Source of the DNA: Neocallimastix lanati (nom. inval.)
Lineage: Eukaryota > Neocallimastigomycota > Neocallimastigomycetes > Neocallimastigales > Neocallimastigaceae
Reading direction: 5' to 3'
NCBI GenBank assembly: GCA_016946835.1
Contig: JACVTC010000007.1
Span: forward strand, 1,903,501 to 1,967,500
DNA: 64,000 bases
Below the pieces are notes generated by a model. The model had not been told where the DNA came from, made no database searches, and was given only the letters and a program-made list of their open reading frames with translations. Positions 61,923-64,000 of the stretch are shown one piece after another. The stretch's first letter is position 1. Every line of letters starts with the position of its first letter. The translations under genes and the position numbers were made by a program.

Positions 61923-64000
61923 AAAAAATTATATATATCTAATAATACAATATATTTATATATAAATTTGTTATTTTTGTTTTAGTATCATTATTTTATA
62001 ACTATATTAATATTATTATTAATAATTCAGTATTATTAACATTTCAGTATTATTATAGTATTTCAGTATTATTAATGTTAATATTTTAATATTATTATTA
62101 TTAGTATAATTAGTATTTTTGTTTATCACTGAGTTTTAAAAATGTTAATAAAATTATAAAATTCTGCTGTTTTATTTAATTATTTATTTTTCACCTATTA
62201 AAATTTATTAAAATAGTATTAATATTACTTGTTTAATGATTAATAGATTTATATATACTTTTTATTTAATTATTAATAAAATTCTATTTAAAATAAAAAT
62301 ATAAATTAAAGTAATAACCTTTATTATAAAAAAAAATCCAAAAATATAAAAAAAAAAAAATTAATCCAAAAAAATATAAAAAGAATAATCTAAATATTTT
62401 TAAAGAGAAAAATAATAAAAATTTAAAAATATAGGAATATAAAAAAAAATCAATGAATTTCATATATTAAAATATATTATAATACATTTTAAATATAAAT
62501 GAAAAACAAAATTATCATTAATTGGAGAATGAAATTATTAGTTAATATATTACAAGTATTATTATAATATATTTATTCCAAGAAATCAATTTAAAAACAT
62601 TCATAAAAAATTTATAAATAAAAAAATTAAAATTTGGTGATAATTTTCAATTATTATTTGTTGAATACAATTTATTTATTTAATTAGTTTAATTATTAAT
62701 AAAATATGTTTTTTTAAGTTTTTTATAAATTAAATATATTTTCATTTTTTAAATTTATTATTATTTAAACTTTTTTATCCTATTCTATATATAGAAAATT
62801 TCTATATAAATTTAATTAATTTAAAAAAAAAAGAATAAAATAACAAAAAATAATTTTTTTTTTTTAATTAATTAAATTTAATTTTTTTTTTTTTTTTGAT
62901 TTATTAAAGTTTGATATTATATCAAAATTTTTTAATTTTTTAAAAATTTTAATTGTTTCATAATAAATAATTTTTTATAATATTTTTGTATTTAAAATTT
63001 AATGTATTTGGCAATTTTAAAATGTGTGGTATGATTATTAATATAGAAAATCATTAAAATCTTAATTATATATATAAATAATTTTTTTCGATTTTTAATT
63101 CTTCTTAAAAGTATCACTTTAAAAAAAATTACCTAAATATCTTTATTTCAAATTAAAATAAACCTAAATTTAAATTATTATTTTAACATATTAGAAGAGA
63201 ATTTCAACAATATAAATATAAAATCTAAATCTAAATTTTAAACCTAAATTGAAATTTTAAAAAAAATTAAAAATAAAAAAATAAAGTTAAATAAAAAAGA
63301 AGAATTTTAATTTTTTTTTTTTTTTTTTTTGAATTACCGATATTGTTCGTTATTATATTATTTCAAAACATTTAAATAAATGATACTTTAAAAAAGGTAT
63401 TTATGAATATTAAATAGTAAAAAAAAATTTTTATTATCAATTGTATATAAAATATATAATACTTTTGCTATTAATTCTTTTTTAATATTTTATAGAAATA
63501 TTAATAAAAAAATTAAAGTTTCAAATTAAACAGTTTAAAGAAAAAAAGATGAGAAAAGTATTAATATTTATATTTTTCATTAAAGCACATTTATTATAAT
63601 CTAAAATTATATGAATAAATATTATTATATATATGTTGATTTCAAATAAAGAACAAATTTTATTATAATTTTATAATATTACTATTTTTAAATTTTTCAA
63701 AAAAATGAATAATAAATAAAATTAAAAAAATGGAATGATAGCTTAAAAAACTATTATTTATTGGAATTTGATTAAAAAAAATGAAGTATTAATATTTATC
63801 TAATACTATATCAAATTAAACTTTATATTAATATTTAATAATCATTTATTTTTTTTTTTTTAAAAAAAAAAAAAAAAGAAAAAAAAAAATTCAATTAAAT
63901 AAATAAATTACTCAAAAAATTAATATTTAAATAATATATGAAATTTCTAAAAATGATAAACATTAATAAATAGTAAATTTTATTTATACAAAAATATAAT
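57481..64000. other. Gene-free A+T-rich region to window end
   Basis: About 6.5 kb of near-pure A/T sequence with homopolymers (T at 58273-58305 and 58476-58509, A58 at about 60299-60356), ATT arrays at 61831-61920 and (AT)n stretches. No exon, RNA gene or transposon signature is seen on either strand. Confidence 0.5.

Overview
The window is a very A+T-rich, intron-rich eukaryotic nuclear sequence. Short introns (GT...AG, typically 60-200 bp, often filled with A/T homopolymers and ATT/AAT repeats), TAA as the only stop codon of the well-modelled genes, a fungal Cys-3/MetR-like bZIP factor, plant-type LRR fragments split into about 72-nt exons, and copia and non-LTR retrotransposons best fit an anaerobic gut fungus (Neocallimastigomycota) or another very A+T-rich early-diverging fungus. 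This placement is inferred; no rRNA gene is present to confirm it.

Layout. 1-921 (-): decayed LRR gene. 2828-15832 (+): 37-exon kinesin-7/CENP-E-like gene (2545 aa model), with a ~991-bp pure ATT array in intron 33. 16536-17134 (-): Yae1-domain protein. 17359-19410 (-): 5'-truncated LINE with a 13-bp target-site duplication (TSD), itself broken by a ~430-bp retroposon (copy A) with its own 10-bp TSD. 20101-20624 (-): ubiquitin-eL40 fusion with unusual ubiquitin residues. 22263-22383 (+): short SINE-like element C. 24431-27331 (+): 442-aa CxxCxGxG zinc-finger protein built by duplication of a four-intron exon block. 28994-29506 (+): damaged ALYREF-like gene. 29705-30048 (+): SINE-like element D with a T tail. 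30983-31528: 7-bp minisatellite. 33608-37517 (+): protein-kinase-like protein with a long charged coiled-coil tail and five 114-bp repeats. 38418-38870 (+): retroposon copy B. About 39700-46065: two decayed copia elements joined head to head. 47036-48962 (-): bZIP transcription factor. 48963-64000: essentially gene-free A+T-rich DNA with microsatellites, palindromes and a few coding relics.

The genes do not form a pathway. The living genes are housekeeping or regulatory (mitotic motor, Fe-S/ribosome-linked Yae1 protein, ubiquitin-eL40, kinase-like protein, bZIP factor). The accessory content is retrotransposition. The strongest candidate for something undescribed is the set of four small retroposons (A, B, C, D): each is flanked by a 10-14 bp direct repeat, each ends in a GTCTA(T)-like 3' signature, and A and B share the same 5' boundary and a 5' hairpin, which suggests SINE-type units. 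Gene models were built by hand: each multi-exon total is divisible by three and joins recognisable motifs, but no transcript or database evidence was available.
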